64,000 nt of DNA from Lobosporangium transversale (Eukaryota; Mortierellomycota; Mortierellomycetes; Mortierellales; Mortierellaceae). Both the position numbers and the translations under genes were made by a program. The stretch's first letter is position 1. Each line of letters opens with the position of its first letter. The DNA is taken from contig NW_019028983.1 in NCBI RefSeq assembly GCF_002105155.1, positions 770,001 through 834,000 of the forward strand, in the 5' to 3' direction. The notes beneath the pieces are model-generated. The model saw nothing but the letters and a program-made list of their open reading frames with translations, had not been told where the DNA came from and ran no database searches. Shown one piece after another: positions 12,610 through 25,289 of the stretch.

Positions 12610-15559
12610 TCATGTCTTCATGGATTGGAAACGGGTTTCGATCGTTTCTGCTTCTGGACTCTTTGATGCAACTGTTTGGGGGATGGCCTCTGAGCCGAAT
12701 AATGCAGGCGAGGATATGTTTGAAGGATCTACAGCAGTTGATCTGACCCGTAATATTTCTCCCGTTGGCCCAATCAACAGACACTGGGACAGACTAAGTT
12801 GATTGGGGTCTATGACTTGTGTTTGGTATGAAGAGTGAGCTGCTTCGCGACTGCTCGGGTGAATCGCATCAAGCTTAGAGGCTCCACTAATCCTGTCTAG
12901 AAGTACGGGTTTGCCTATCGGACTAGAGAATGTCGTGCAGACTTTCCAGCCCAATCCTACCTGCATCACTCCTACACGTTTGCCTTGTCGTGCAGGATAA
13001 ATCTCAACAGTCCCACGTTTTGGTGCATAGATAACCAGGTATAAGACAAGATGCTTTTTAAAGGTTGAGCTACCATTTGAAGCCTCACCTGATCTCACAA
13101 TCCTTTCCTCCTGGACCCAGCCGCACCGTGCTCCTCGAAGACCTTTCCACATCCGGATAATCTCACACTCTTCCAAATCTACCAAAAGTACGCGTCCCAA
13201 TGAGTCCGTCATTGCTGCCAACTTTGATGGATAGTGATAGCATGACCCTCTTGGAGGAAATGGCGCCAATGACAAATGGCGAATGCATCTTTGAGGGTCA
13301 CTCAGCCAAAGGACTGCTGGCACTTCTGTGGCAGGCGCCATTGCAGAGGGGTAAATGGTCCCATAAGGGCCCGCAGCTCCATCCTGTGAGTTTGATCCCG
13401 ACAATCGCTTTTGATCTGGAGTAGATCGGCCACTGGTGTTCCCTATGGCAGGTGAGCCTGACCTTGGCGAAGATGAAGAGCCCCATATTGACTTTGCAAA
13501 GCCAAAAACAGCATTAGTCACCCTTGCCGCCATCTGTGTAGCAAGTGACGTGGCAGAGAACAGTGGACGGCTCGAGCTACTAGAAGCATAGAATGCCATC
13601 ATCGGCTTTGAACCAACGGACACGAATCTCTCTGTAGCGTCGGATGTAAACATTGAGGAGCTTGAAGAGGATGAGAATCCATTCGATAAAGTAGGTTTGT
13701 GTCGAGCTGGGCCTAGAAGGTTAATGTTAGGGCAAAAATATTACTACATTACGTCTATATATTTGATACTATATGTCCAATATAGACGAAAGAAGATCAA
13801 TAGTATTTACCACAGCTAACGACGTCAACCATCAAGCCCTGATTCTGCAGGCTCCATTTTTTGTATGCAAATGTAGGTGCCTGACTCACTTGGATTGATT
13901 TATTGTCTATTTTGTGCACAATAGGAGAGAAAAATCTAATGAATACATGTCGTGCATATAAAAGTAAAATAAATTTTAATTCATAACCATGACATCTCTT
14001 GTTTTATATACTTGCCTGAAGAGCGACCAGACCCATTTGATAGGCGGAGGACGACCCATAAACTCTCACCTTCTATGCAGACAATCTTGCCTTCTTCGTG
14101 CAAGATAGTCATCTCATCTTCATCTTGGCCTGGGGTTTTTCCGATGCCGATCCTGGCTTTAATGGAAATAACAGGGGTATGATGGAGTTGCTGTACAACA
14201 ACTAATTGACCAGACTATCGAGTTGGTAATCCCAATATACAAAAAGTAAGTCCCCCATATTCATGTGTTGTGTCATATATATATTAAAGAAAATTTTTGA
14301 CGGGGGGTGTCCTACTTCGTTAAAAATTCTAATCATCCCAGACTTGTATCCTAAAACGACATAGACTTGACTAAGGGGTGCTTGGTATAAATCCCTTACT
14401 GCCCGAGCCGGTGTATGAGCTTGTTGTGTAAGCGAAGTAAAAAGCTTACCTTTGATGGGATCGAGGTACAAAGAGTGGCAAGCATAAAATAGTCGTGATG
14501 GCGTCCCTAATAGAAGGAGTGTATGTAAAATACTGTATTAGCCGCTAATTGATCATCTTGTTATTTGCTGTAGTTATTATTGCTGCGCAAGGAAGTATCT
14601 TACAGCTCACTATCGACACCCGATCCTTGCCCTATTAACACCCATTCATGGACAGGACGAAGTGACTTTTGTCCTTGATCAGAGTCGAAACTTGGTGGCC
14701 GTGAATTTGAAGGGTGAGTCATTCGCGTGAGAATGGCAAACATTCTTGTACTAGCACAGGCGATATACCGACCACTGTCGCATACTGAGATAGAGAGATC
14801 CTGGGCAACAGTCAAAGGATGTGATTTTACTGCTGTTGTATTATTATTTAGAGGCAGTGTCTTTAATCCCGATTGAAGGCTAGGCGATGATACAGCTGAG
14901 GCTGAAGTTGAAGTTGTAGATGACGCCGACTCTGACACATCATTATGAGCCCTCTGGCCCTTCGAAATGTTGCTGCTGAGGGCAAACCCTGCTGACATTT
15001 TTTTTGGACTCTTAGCTGATGGATTCTGCCGAGATACTATGGTGCTCTGCATGCTTTTTGGAGTTATGAAGGAAGAAGCGGATGGCTCTTCGTCAGACCA
15101 AGCCCATTCATCATCTGGTACGTTCCATGGCTTTTGGTAATCCTCTGTTTCCAAATGTCTCTTTGTTTTTTCACTATCGTGATTAATGATTACATTGCAT
15201 TGGGCTGCTGCTTCACGCTGACGTGATTTTGATTCCTGTACTAATAGACTGGTCCTTCCTGCCTCTACCTCCCCGTCCTCTTCATCGTCATCGTCTGAAA
15301 GCCGATCATCATGCCCTTCGCTCTGTCTTTCTAGTGCTTTTTCTTCTAACCTTGGATCTATGAGGTGATAAAACATTGTTAAGATTTTTGTTAGCAGTCT
15401 CTAGAGGTGTCTGAGTTTATTACGATTCTTTTTTTTTTTTTTTTTTTTTTTTTTCTTCAATGGCTTACCTGGTACTTTTGGTAAAGAACCCAATAAGATA
15501 GAGAGGACTTCATGCGGGATACACCCGAGTGGGGAAAGTTCCCAACGATGATGTGACAT
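12610..15559 (-). CDS. Rab3 GTPase-activating protein non-catalytic subunit-like (RAB3GAP2 N-terminal domain)
   Basis: Seven exons on the minus strand join in frame: 15559-15469, 15357-14604, 14506-14450, 14370-14316, 14214-14016, 13906-13811 and 13712-12610, giving 784 residues. Motifs run in Rab3GAP2_N order: ITTILCLPL, VYVVLGYKSGMIRIFNE, EGKIVCIEG, FAYKKWSLQNQGLMVDVVS, MTDSLGRVLLVD, IRMWKGLRGARCGWVQ and YLVIYAPKRGTVEIYPARQG. In animals this subunit pairs with RAB3GAP1 to act on Rab3 and to activate Rab18 at the ER, with roles in lipid droplets and autophagy. The animal protein is about 1,400 residues; this one stops after the N-terminal beta-propeller part. An acidic low-complexity insert follows the start. 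The fifth intron has a GC donor (at 14015-14014). The start is the first in-frame ATG before conserved sequence; a further upstream exon is possible. Confidence 0.75.
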
Positions 15560-15727
15560 TGAGCTGATGCCGAAATAAATGCAAAGATCTTAAAAATAGA
15601 TGAACACGAGGCTGGGTTACTGCAATACGCAAAAGTACAAGTAACTCAAGTCTAGCACAGTCACGTTTGTTTTAATTGTTCTTTATTGCAACGATGGTTT
15701 TTTTTTTCCCCTTTTCTCTAAAGGACA

Positions 15728-16384
15728 TTAGGATTCGATACTGATAGTATAAAAACCTAGCAAATGGTTGTCCACCCATCCCAAGGTCCAGAGATGAACT
15801 CTTGTTGGAGAGGAAGGTAATATTACTCTATAGAGGGCTACTTTAGGGTCCTTTAGCGACTGGATCTCACCATTCTTGTTTGCATTGAAGTGGAAGACGT
15901 CCTCAAGCGCCTTTGCAATTTTGTGTGAACCTGGGTTGGCTTTGTTGAGGATTGTGCTCAAATCTGGTGTTGCTTCACAGACCGCATTTGTGATTTCCTG
16001 CTCGTCCGACGACACTTGGTTCGTTTCGAGGAGCTTCAAGAATTCATGACCTGTTGGTAGCGGTGGTTGGGAACTGCTATTGTCCGCATTGATTGTTGTC
16101 ACAGCGGCTCGTTGCTTCGGATTGATATGTACATATTGAAAGGGCTCCTCGCCTTCAGACACGAACAGAGTATCCTTTTGAGCCTCCTGAAGAATCTTGA
16201 TTGCGCTGCGTTGTTTGTCTGTTAAGGCCTCCACAGCAATGAAGTTGTTTAAATTGAATGTGATGGTAGCGGTGGTAGTTGCTTTTGAGGGGGTGAAGTT
16301 CAGTGGTGTGTTTCCGACACCAGGAATGTTGCGTGTCAGCATGGACATGTACGCGGCGTCATTAGCATTGTCTGTTGGTTCCAT
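15728..16384 (-). CDS. Nuclease A inhibitor-like protein (tentative)
   Basis: A single intron-free frame of 218 residues. Two blocks recall the small bacterial nuclease A inhibitor (NuiA) family: an early block with TLFVSEGEEPFQYVHI, comparable to the family's LLFxSESDxPFE signature, and a C-terminal block YRVILPSSPTRVHLWTLGW followed by LLGFYT, comparable to the family's vYIVG..(G)xLxGLkT end. Known members are about 130-150 residues and inhibit non-specific nucleases; here an N-terminal extension of about 60 residues is present. It lies 168 nt downstream of, and on the same strand as, the neighbouring Rab3GAP2-like gene's start. The family call is from memory of the motif and could be wrong; no other family is suggested. 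Confidence 0.45.
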   Translation of the reverse strand: MEPTDNANDAAYMSMLTRNIPGVGNTPLNFTPSKATTTATITFNLNNFIAVEALTDKQRSAIKILQEAQKDTLFVSEGEEPFQYVHINPKQRAAVTTINADNSSSQPPLPTGHEFLKLLETNQVSSDEQEITNAVCEATPDLSTILNKANPGSHKIAKALEDVFHFNANKNGEIQSLKDPKVALYRVILPSSPTRVHLWTLGWVDNHLLGFYTISIES

Positions 16385-17227
16385 TGTAGATTGCGTCTGT
16401 TGTTGTTATCTTTTCCCGCCCTTTTTTTATATTCTATTCCAACGTCACAACATGCTGAATGTAGCAACTGCACGCGGTTCTGGATAGAGAAACAATTTAT
16501 TTAATAATGAAATTAAATATTTTGCAGAATTTATTTATTCATTTTAAACGAAGAAAAAAGAGCAGTGATTCCTTCACAAGTTCACAAGGGCGGAATAAGG
16601 TATATATATATATCAATCAACAGTCGACAGACGAGAAGAGAGGCAGCCCAACCCAATAACAATAGCTGGCAGCATGAACCCAGTGCATGGTCCAGAAGCA
16701 ATGAAATTTATTGAGCCAATTGTCAATTGCGAAACTAAAAACCAGCCAGACTTGAAGTGTGCATTCTCACTGCTCTCTCTTTCTTTCTCTCTTAAAATGT
16801 ATTCAATAGGAGGTGTGAGAGAGAAGCCATCTATTTATTTGCTTTGTATCCATGTGCTTGTGAAAGGATGGCAATGGAATGAGATAATGACACGAAAGAA
16901 CACCCGGTTGATTGACAAGGACAAGGAGAACAAGACGGAGATGCCAGGTTATTTTTTCTTTTTCTTTTTTTTTGCAAAGTACTTCCCACTCTCTCCCTCT
17001 TCTCTCCTACTCTTCGCTCTTTGCGAAGTTCCCTCATTCACCTTTTTTCTCTCCCTTCCTCCTTTCTTCTCCTCCTTTCCCTCTTATCCAATTGACTAAA
17101 TCACAATTGTATCGTTCATTACAATCAATAATCCATTAAATTCATTCATCCATCAATTACAAAACAGAAAGCAAACCTTTGCAAAAGAAAAAAGCAAAAG
17201 GCAGTCTTTTATTTTTTTATTCTATTT

Positions 17228-17262
<35 letters not shown>

Positions 17263-17747
17263 CGGCTTGTTCAAATATCCCGTCTGTCTCTTCATCCTTT
17301 GCTGCCCTTTTTTTTTTTTTTTTTTTTTTTTTGACTCGCATTCAATCTCATTTCTTTTTTAGCCAACAGGAACAGTTGCAAATCTACTCTTTAAAATATT
17401 TCTCTCTGTCTTATTGTTGGTTGCTGTTGTAATCGCTTCACGCCTAATCTCTACAGCTCATCATCATTGTTTCCTTCTCTTGTTCATCATCACTTTTGTT
17501 ACTGCCCATCACACTAAGCTCGGCTGTCACGTAATTAGTTGTGCCTGTTCGTGTCTTTTTTTTTTTTTTTTTTTCTTCCTTCTTCCTTCTTCCTTCCAAT
17601 TAGTTTGTGTGCCTATCTCGCCTTTCTCTCTCACGTTCACACCTCCCCCCCTCATCTCCTTTCACTTCTTTATACTTTCGTTCTGTCTCCACTTTTCCTA
17701 CTTTCCTTCGACTCATTTCACAAGTCATCTGCCGATTGCTTTGAATA
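16385..17747. other. Divergent intergenic region with CT-rich leader
   Basis: This 1.36-kb spacer separates the minus-strand nuclease inhibitor-like gene from the plus-strand Rho GEF. It contains a TATATATATAT stretch near 16602-16612, two long T tracts (about 17231-17259 and 17308-17332) and strongly C+T-rich DNA from about 16960 to 17740. The latter is typical of the leader of a well-expressed fungal gene. Open frames here are by-products of the pyrimidine bias. Confidence 0.6.
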
Positions 17748-18851
17748 ATGGCTGACAACCTGGCCCCAACTGTGGCCCAGGACCCGTCTTCACAGGCTGC
17801 ATCCGCGGGAACAGGTGGTGCCTCTGCGGGATATGCAGCAGGTATCAGTACCAATCACGGCTATACAAGTGCACAATACGTCTCGAGACATCGTCCCCCC
17901 TCGGTCCAGACTGCTGGTATTTCTCCACATCAAGGACTATATTCTGCTCAACCCATGAGATCTACTCCATCTTCTCATCAACCCATCCTTCAGTCACAAC
18001 ATGGTTACGCTATGCCACCATCACAACAGCTTGCCTCCTCTCCCGGCGCAAAGAGTTCACAAGGGTTTGTACCCCCGCCAACAAGGCCGCCCGTCATATC
18101 GTCGCCTATTCAACATGGCCAGTCCGCATCATCCTCTACAGTCTACCCACAATCCGACTCATACACAACCACTGCGGGCACCCCGAGGTTCTCCACTGCT
18201 GGCCCTCCTAGACCCTCCACTCCAATTGTTAGTGGAGCTATTCGTCCCATAGGTCCATCTATCAGGGCCCCAGGTCAATCAGGAAACTTGAGTTACTATG
18301 GCTCAACCCCCATTCGGCCCATACCTGCCAATGCACAAGGATATCCTGCTGACTATGCAAGGGGTCCTGTGCGACCTCCTCCCCCACCATACTCGGTGCG
18401 ACAGGATGGGACAATGGGACCAGGAGGCGCAGCGGCTGCAGGTCAAGGAGTGGGACAGGGAATGGGACCAGGAATTTTGGGACCTCGACCAGTGCGACCA
18501 CTAGTGCAACAACAACAACAACAACAACAACAACAGCAACAACAACCAGCATCCGCATATCCAATCTCCAATCGCTTCTCGACGCAATCTTTGCCTGGTT
18601 GGGAACATGAAGGTAGACCGTACAGTAGTAATGGACCAACTGGCCATCATCCAAACATTAGGCCCCCCCCAGCTACTTGGAATGAGCCTATATGTCAAAA
18701 TGGCACAGGTCCCAATCATCGCCGAACAACTTCCACCCAAATACAACCAACTTACTACCCTCCAGGAGAGTTACAAGGGCTTGACCGCCAAGCATCTGTT
18801 GCATCTCGGTACAACAGCTCACCATATCCAACCAGTGTCATCTCGCCCTAT

Positions 18852-18895
<44 letters not shown>

Positions 18896-21800
18896 CCCTT
18901 TCTCAGCAAGTCCTAACCGTCAGCTGGTGCGTCATCAACTTTCTGATGCACCCCTTTCGCCTTCTCCTCGAACACACAGTGGAACTTCAGGCGCCTCCGA
19001 TGGATATTACCTTTCAAATGTTCCTTTTCGTAAACTTTCAATTACTGAGAGCCTAGATGGCGGAAGAATCAGTATGGATTCTACTACAAGTATAGAATCA
19101 GGATACGCTAACCGCCAGCTTTATACAATGCCCAACATGTATGGTCGCGAACCCGACTCTGGCATGGACATATTTCCACCCAATCGACAACGGTCCGCAT
19201 CGAAATCATCAACATATTCTGCTCATTCTATAAATTCCGACTATTATGCAGATTTCGACAGCATATCAACGCCACGCCCGACGACTCCAAATGGCGGCGC
19301 CCCACAGATATCAATTCAATCAGCACAAGGATATCCAGCCAACCGAGCAGATGCATTTTCAATGCGCGCGCGGACACCATCCCCTGGTCGTACCAGACAG
19401 GGATCTAACCCTCCTATGGTCAATCGTGGAGGTAAATAACGGCTTTCTCACTCTTCTATTTTACACTTGACATTTTTTGCACACAGTAACCCCATCAAAG
19501 CTAACTTCTTACCTTCCATAGCCAATCCCCCCGTCTTCCTTACAAGTTTACCCCAAGCTGAAACCTCTCGCCGAAGTGCAGAATTCGTACGCATGCCTCC
19601 AACTCAACCCAAGATTTCTCGATTGCAAGGGGAACGCTCGCAATCTTTTTCATCATACAGCCCCCCTACATTTGATCCGGTTGCACGTCAAGCAGCCCTT
19701 CAGGGCTCTGTTTCTTCCAACGCTTTAGGCCCGCCTGCTGTGAGAAAACCACCCATTGTTTATCCCGCTCTTCTTTCTCGTGTCGCCAATGCTTTTGTTC
19801 AAAGAATCACCACATCATCACGTATTAAAGATTCGATTGAATATAAAGACTGCTTTGATGGACGCGATGCAGTGGTAAGTATTTGGTTCCTATCATACTT
19901 TATTTTCATGTAGCTATCGTCATGTATTTCTTGCTGTATGCTTATATGCAATCAAGCATTAACACCCGGCTGGTTCTTTGTAGGACAAAATTGCGTTCAT
20001 CATTAAAACGACTGATAGGAATCTAGCACTGCTCCTTGGTCGCGCCTTAGATGCACAGAAGTTGTTTCATGATGTCACATATGTCCATCGTCTGCGCGAT
20101 AGTGTGAATGAACTTTATCAGTTCCGTAACAAGCTGATTACAGGAGGACCTCGTATTCGATCGATAGAGTCACCAGATTATAGACAAGCGTATGCAGCAT
20201 CAGAGTCCGTGGATGACGATGCTGTAAATGGAGTATTCACTCTCTTGACAGACTGCTATTCCCCTACATGTACGCGTGATAAACTATGCTATAGTATCGC
20301 GTGCCCTCGTCGTTTAGAGCAAGTATGTGATTGTCAATTGGTATGCTATTAATACATCGTGTCATAGTGGCTCAGAATTGACTGTGCTTTTTCTTCTCTT
20401 TTTCGCTATAGCAATCGCGACTGAACCTGACTCCCAATGGAGGTTTGAAGAGAGCCTTGAGTAGATCTTCTTCAAAGGAAAAGAAGGATCAGCGCTTGTG
20501 GATCACGTCAGTTCCAAAGGAAATTTCGGATGCCCTTTCTAATGAAGAAAAGAAACGTCAGGAGGTTATCTACGAACTGATTTACACGGAGAAGGACTTC
20601 ATCAATGATCTCAAGTACCTTAACAATGTAGGTCATGTCATTTTTGCCTTTTATTAGACGTATGACTATGTGAATTTAATCAATATGTCTAAATACTAAA
20701 TCCACAATGTTTGAACTATGTAATATATTGGTGGCGCCTATTGTATGATAGAAATGGATAACACCTATTCGAACTTTAGATATTCTTCCAGAGTCACGTA
20801 GAGAGGCTTTCATTGACAGAGTGTTCTACAATATAAATGACGTATACGCTGTCAACTCCAAACTAGGCGAAGCTCTCCTTAAGAGACAACAGGCATACGC
20901 AGTTATACCCGAAGTTGGCGATATCTTTTTGGAACATGTCGTTAATTTCTCTCCTTTTGTACTTTACGGAGCGAACCAGATCGAGGCGAAATATGAATTT
21001 GAGCACGAGAAGAACACAAATCCTAGCTTTGCCAAGTTTGTCGAGGTATAAGACTCGAAACCAAATTCTGAGATGGTATTAGTTCATTTGGTCATTATCT
21101 AACAATCCTCCTCAAACTGTTTCAATATGTAGGAAACTGAAAGAAAACCCGAATCGAGAAAGCTAGAATTGAATGGATATCTTACAAAACCAACAACTCG
21201 TCTTGGTCGCTATCCTTTGTTACTTGAAGCTGTCCTGAAATATACCCCTGAAGACAATCCTGACAAGAAAGCGATTCCCCAAGTCATCAGCATCATCAAA
21301 GACTTTTTACAGAAGGTTAATCTTGAATCTGGCAAATGTGAGAATGCCTTCAGCTTGCGACAGATTAACAAGGGTTTACAATGGAAGAGTGAGCCCATGG
21401 TAAGCTTTTACAATACTTTTTATTTTTATTTTTTATTTTTGCACAAAATATGATAATACTAATGCTTCATTGGTGTGCAAAAACGCTCTGAACATTCTTA
21501 GGAACTCAACCTGTTAGCGAAGGATCGTCAATTAATCATGAAGGGACCTTTAAAGAAGAAGGGAACAAGCTCAGAGCACGCAGACCTTTATGTATTTGCA
21601 TTTGATCATGTGCTCCTTTTGACCAAGGAAAAGAAAGGCAAGGGTGGCGAAGGGTATAAAGTCCACAAACGGCCTATCCCTCTGGAACTGCTTACACTGT
21701 CGACAATGGAGGAACCTGTCACAAAATCATCTCGTCGAACGTCCTCGCTGATCCCGCATAAATCATCCTCAGCTAGTAATGTTGTGTCTAAAATCACTCC

Positions 21801-23897
21801 AACATCGGGGCCACTCGCTAAGATCACCTCTGATTCGAAATCAGGGTATCCTATCGTTTTTACCCATATTGGGCGCCATGGAGGTACTTTCACACTCTAT
21901 GCAACGACTCATGCAGGTAGGAAAAATTGGATGGAGAAAATTCAAAAACAGATTCAAGCTCTGAAGAATAAGGCCGATGCTTGGAAACTTGTGCCCGTCT
22001 CTGAGAGGTTCTTCTCGGCCAGCAATAAGGTCAATTGCTCTGCAACGGTGGGAAAGAGTAAGTGATCACCGAAAAACTGTATATGTAAGGGATAACTAAA
22101 AAATAATGTTAGAACTCGAACTGAAACATATGCACAATATAATTATCTAGAGGGCGCAATGAGACTCGTCATTGGAACAGACAATGGTGTATTTGTCGGC
22201 AAACCAAAAGGACAATTTGTAAAAGCTATAACACGTGAACGTGTTTCGCAGGTGGATGTGCTTGAAGGCGAACGCATATTGCTCGTTTTAGCTGAAAAGC
22301 AACTGCTTGCCTATGGACTTGAAGCCTTGGATAACGCAGATCCCAACTCGCCCAACAAACGCGCCAAAAAGATTGGTTCTTCAGTAAGCTTTTTCAAAAC
22401 TGGAGTGTGTCAGAACCGAACCCTTGTAGGGATTGTCAAACATTCCATCAATGCTCTCGATCCGAGCTCGACCATTAAGACTTTGGAGCCGATTCATCAG
22501 GATGAGTCCAAAAAGATCAAGCCTAGCCTACGTACCATGCTTCGTGGTGGAAACACAGAGCTATTCAAGCTTCACAAAGTGAGATTGACACCATAACAAA
22601 AGCATTTAAAAAATATATTCTGACGCGGCTTACTAACCTTTCTTTTCCTATTTGATATTTACTAGGACTTCTATATCCCCCGTGAGACAAGCTCTCTTCA
22701 CTTTTTGCGAAACACCCTCTGCGTCGGATGTAGCAAGGGCTTCGAGCTGATTGATCTTTCCAATTTGAATACACAAGATCTACTTGACTACAATGATCCA
22801 ACGCTTGAATTCGTTCACAAGAAAGATGAGAATTTGAAACCTTTAGCAATCTATCGCATCGGTACAGGCGACTCATTTACGTTCCTACTTTGTTATGAGG
22901 GTATGGCATTTGTTTTATATATATTCTAATTGGATAAGATTATTTTTTCTATACTTTGCCTCAGCTAATGCTATGGATTTATTCTTATACTTTGCAATCG
23001 TAGATTTCGCTTTCTACGTTGATAAAACAGGTCGTCGTGCACGAAATGGATGGATTATTCATTGGGAGGGTGTACCAACATTCTGCGCACTCGAGTTGCC
23101 TTATGTCATTGCCTTTGATCCTGCATTTATTGAGATTCGACATGTCGAGACAGTGAGTTTTTCTTTCTTTTTTCTTTTTTTTCTTTTAAGGTCGCTTGAT
23201 CACTGATTTGCTAACGATTTGCATGGCTCAATCACAATGGTTTCGTGAATAGGGCGATCTTGTTCAAATCATTCCTGGAAACAATATCAGATGCCTTCAC
23301 CACATGCCAAATGTCGTTGGAGGCACCCATGTCGTGATGGTAAGTCTGAGACTTAAATATTACAGCACAATGTAAATTACGAACATGCCTTGATTTTCAT
23401 ATCTTTAATATTTTCTTTTATGTAACAAATAAAAAACCTATCAGACGGATGAGGATGGCGAATACCAGACAATTGCGCAGCTCTGTAGAGAGTCCGAGAT
23501 CCCAACACTTTGGGGTCACTCTACTAAAGAGGATGACGAAGAGGAGGCCCTGCCAAGTTACCCTACAGCCACTATCATCGAGGAAGATGAGAACGTATAC
23601 ACCCCAGAGGACGAGAAACCACCACTTTTGGATGAAGATGAGGATGAGAGTGGAAGTTACAGCCCAGTGGAAGGCCCTTACACTCATCACCCTAGCGGCC
23701 TTAACAGAGCCGTGAATCGATTGACATTAGACTTTGGCGAAGGATTTGATTTTGGATCCAATTCTCCAGATAGTCCACAAAGCTTTCAAGAGATATTAGA
23801 TATCGGGTCAGGAGCAGCACATAGCGGTGGATCTTCGAGCTCGTTGCCCTTAAAGGATGACACCGAAGGGCAACGACCTCCGCCAACGTACATTTAA
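17748..23897 (+). CDS. ROM2: Rho1 guanine nucleotide exchange factor (Rom1/Rom2 type: DEP-DH-PH-CNH)
   Basis: Twelve exons join in frame: 17748-19431, 19522-19874, 19984-20322, 20412-20627, 20752-21045, 21133-21399, 21502-22057, 22151-22578, 22666-22900, 23004-23152, 23253-23339 and 23445-23897, giving about 1686 residues. The first about 600 residues are disordered, rich in Pro, Ser and Gln with two polyQ runs. A DEP domain follows at about 645-735 (FDGRDAVDKIAFIIKT). The DH domain spans about 838-1045 (VIYELIYTEKDFINDLKYL), PH about 1060-1190 (MKGPLKKKGTSSEHADLYVF) and CNH about 1240-1600 (RLVIGTDNGVFVG). This order defines fungal Rom1/2, which loads GTP on Rho1 at the plasma membrane and drives cell-wall glucan synthesis and the cell-integrity MAP kinase pathway. 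The acidic C-terminal tail is low complexity. All introns are GT-AG. Confidence 0.93.
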
Positions 23898-24122
23898 GCG
23901 CACTTGTATAAAAAATAACATTAGGCGCCTATAACAACACCACCAAATATATATAATAATATGGTACCGAAGTGTTTTTGAGAGAGGAGTGACAGGCGTC
24001 CATTGTTTAATGACACGCTTTTTTAATTTTTAATTTTTGTCCCATGAACATGATTGAGAAGAATGATATTGGAGTGCTGATTGTATTGACTACATTGTGT
24101 TTAATCATCAAGAGTACATGCT

Positions 24123-25289
24123 CTACTTGGCATTGATGGCAGCCTGCAGGGACTCCAGAACTTCTACTTCGATCTTTGCAGCGATTTTTTCCTCTTCAGT
24201 GGCACCGGAATTGGCAAGACGCTGAGCTTCAGCCAAGTTATGGCGAACAGCCTAACGACAAAAAAAAAAAAAAAAAAAAAAAAAATTAGTTATAAAGCCA
24301 TTTAGCTGGCAAACTTGAAAAAAAAAAAAAAAAAAAAAAAAAAATTACTTCAGCGCTGAACTCCTCGACAGGGAAAGCCTCGATAGCATTGATGTTGAGA
24401 GAAGAATCAGGGTTCATGGTAGCGAAACCTCCGGAGACTTTTGTATAATATATATAATATAGACACATATTGTCAGACAGATCTCGCTTTGCTCCATCAA
24501 CAAAAAAGTGATTTCTGAATGGATGTTGTCAATCATATAATGATGAACGCATTCAAATTACCAAAATATTTCTTGGTGATAGCGTTCTCAATAACCTCAA
24601 CAACTCCAGGACGGAGCTGCTCAATAGAAGGAACGTGGCTGGCAAGGATACCCATGTCACCAGAAACAGCAGCAATGTTAACCTGAGCAACCGAAGTATC
24701 CTTATAGATTGTCTAATTTAAGATAAGGAAGAAAAAATGCTGTTAGTATACATTGATATAAAGCATACAGCACAATAACAATATCTATAAGGGGATATAT
24801 AATATATAATACCTGATGGGGAACAGCAAAGGTCAAGCGGAGACCAGTAGCAGCAGCCTCAGTAGCATAAGTGCGAACTATGGAAGTTAAAACGAGTTTT
24901 TTGTTGATCAGCATGCTTTAGGAAAATAAATATTATTCATGCATCACCATGCTATGCATGTCTTTTTGTAAATGTAAAAAGTGATCCCACGTCCACGTCC
25001 ACGTCAAAAAAAAAAAAAAGAAAGAAAAAAAAAAAAAAAAAAAAAAAAAGTGAATGTAAATGATGCCAAACAGTCAGATCGCGTGAAATCCCGATTGATT
25101 ATGGTGAGTCTAAAAGTTTTGTTGGTTTCTTTATATTATTCTGTCAAGGACATATTGCAATGTGACACTGAGAAGATGAATAGATGTGTAGTGATAGAAA
25201 CTAAATAAAAAGCGGAATAATAAATAAGAATGATCATTACCCATGCGCACAGGGCGGATGGCACGAATGGAACGGGCAAGGTAGTTCAT
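24123..25289 (-). CDS. ATP16: Mitochondrial ATP synthase delta subunit (F1 central stalk)
   Basis: Five exons on the minus strand join in frame: 25289-25241, 24877-24813, 24712-24562, 24437-24349 and 24251-24123, giving 160 residues. The N terminus is basic and hydroxylated (MNYLARSIRAIRPVRM), a mitochondrial targeting sequence likely cleaved near RTYATEA. The core LRLTFAVPHQTIYKD, VNIAAVSGDMGILASHVP and LRPGVVEVIE matches the epsilon/delta beta-sandwich, and the C terminus (LAEAQRLANSG, EEKIAAKIEVEVLESLQAA) is the helical hairpin. The subunit couples the gamma shaft to the c-ring. The length fits the family (about 160). Two introns contain A tracts of over 20 nt (T on the sense strand). Confidence 0.93.
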
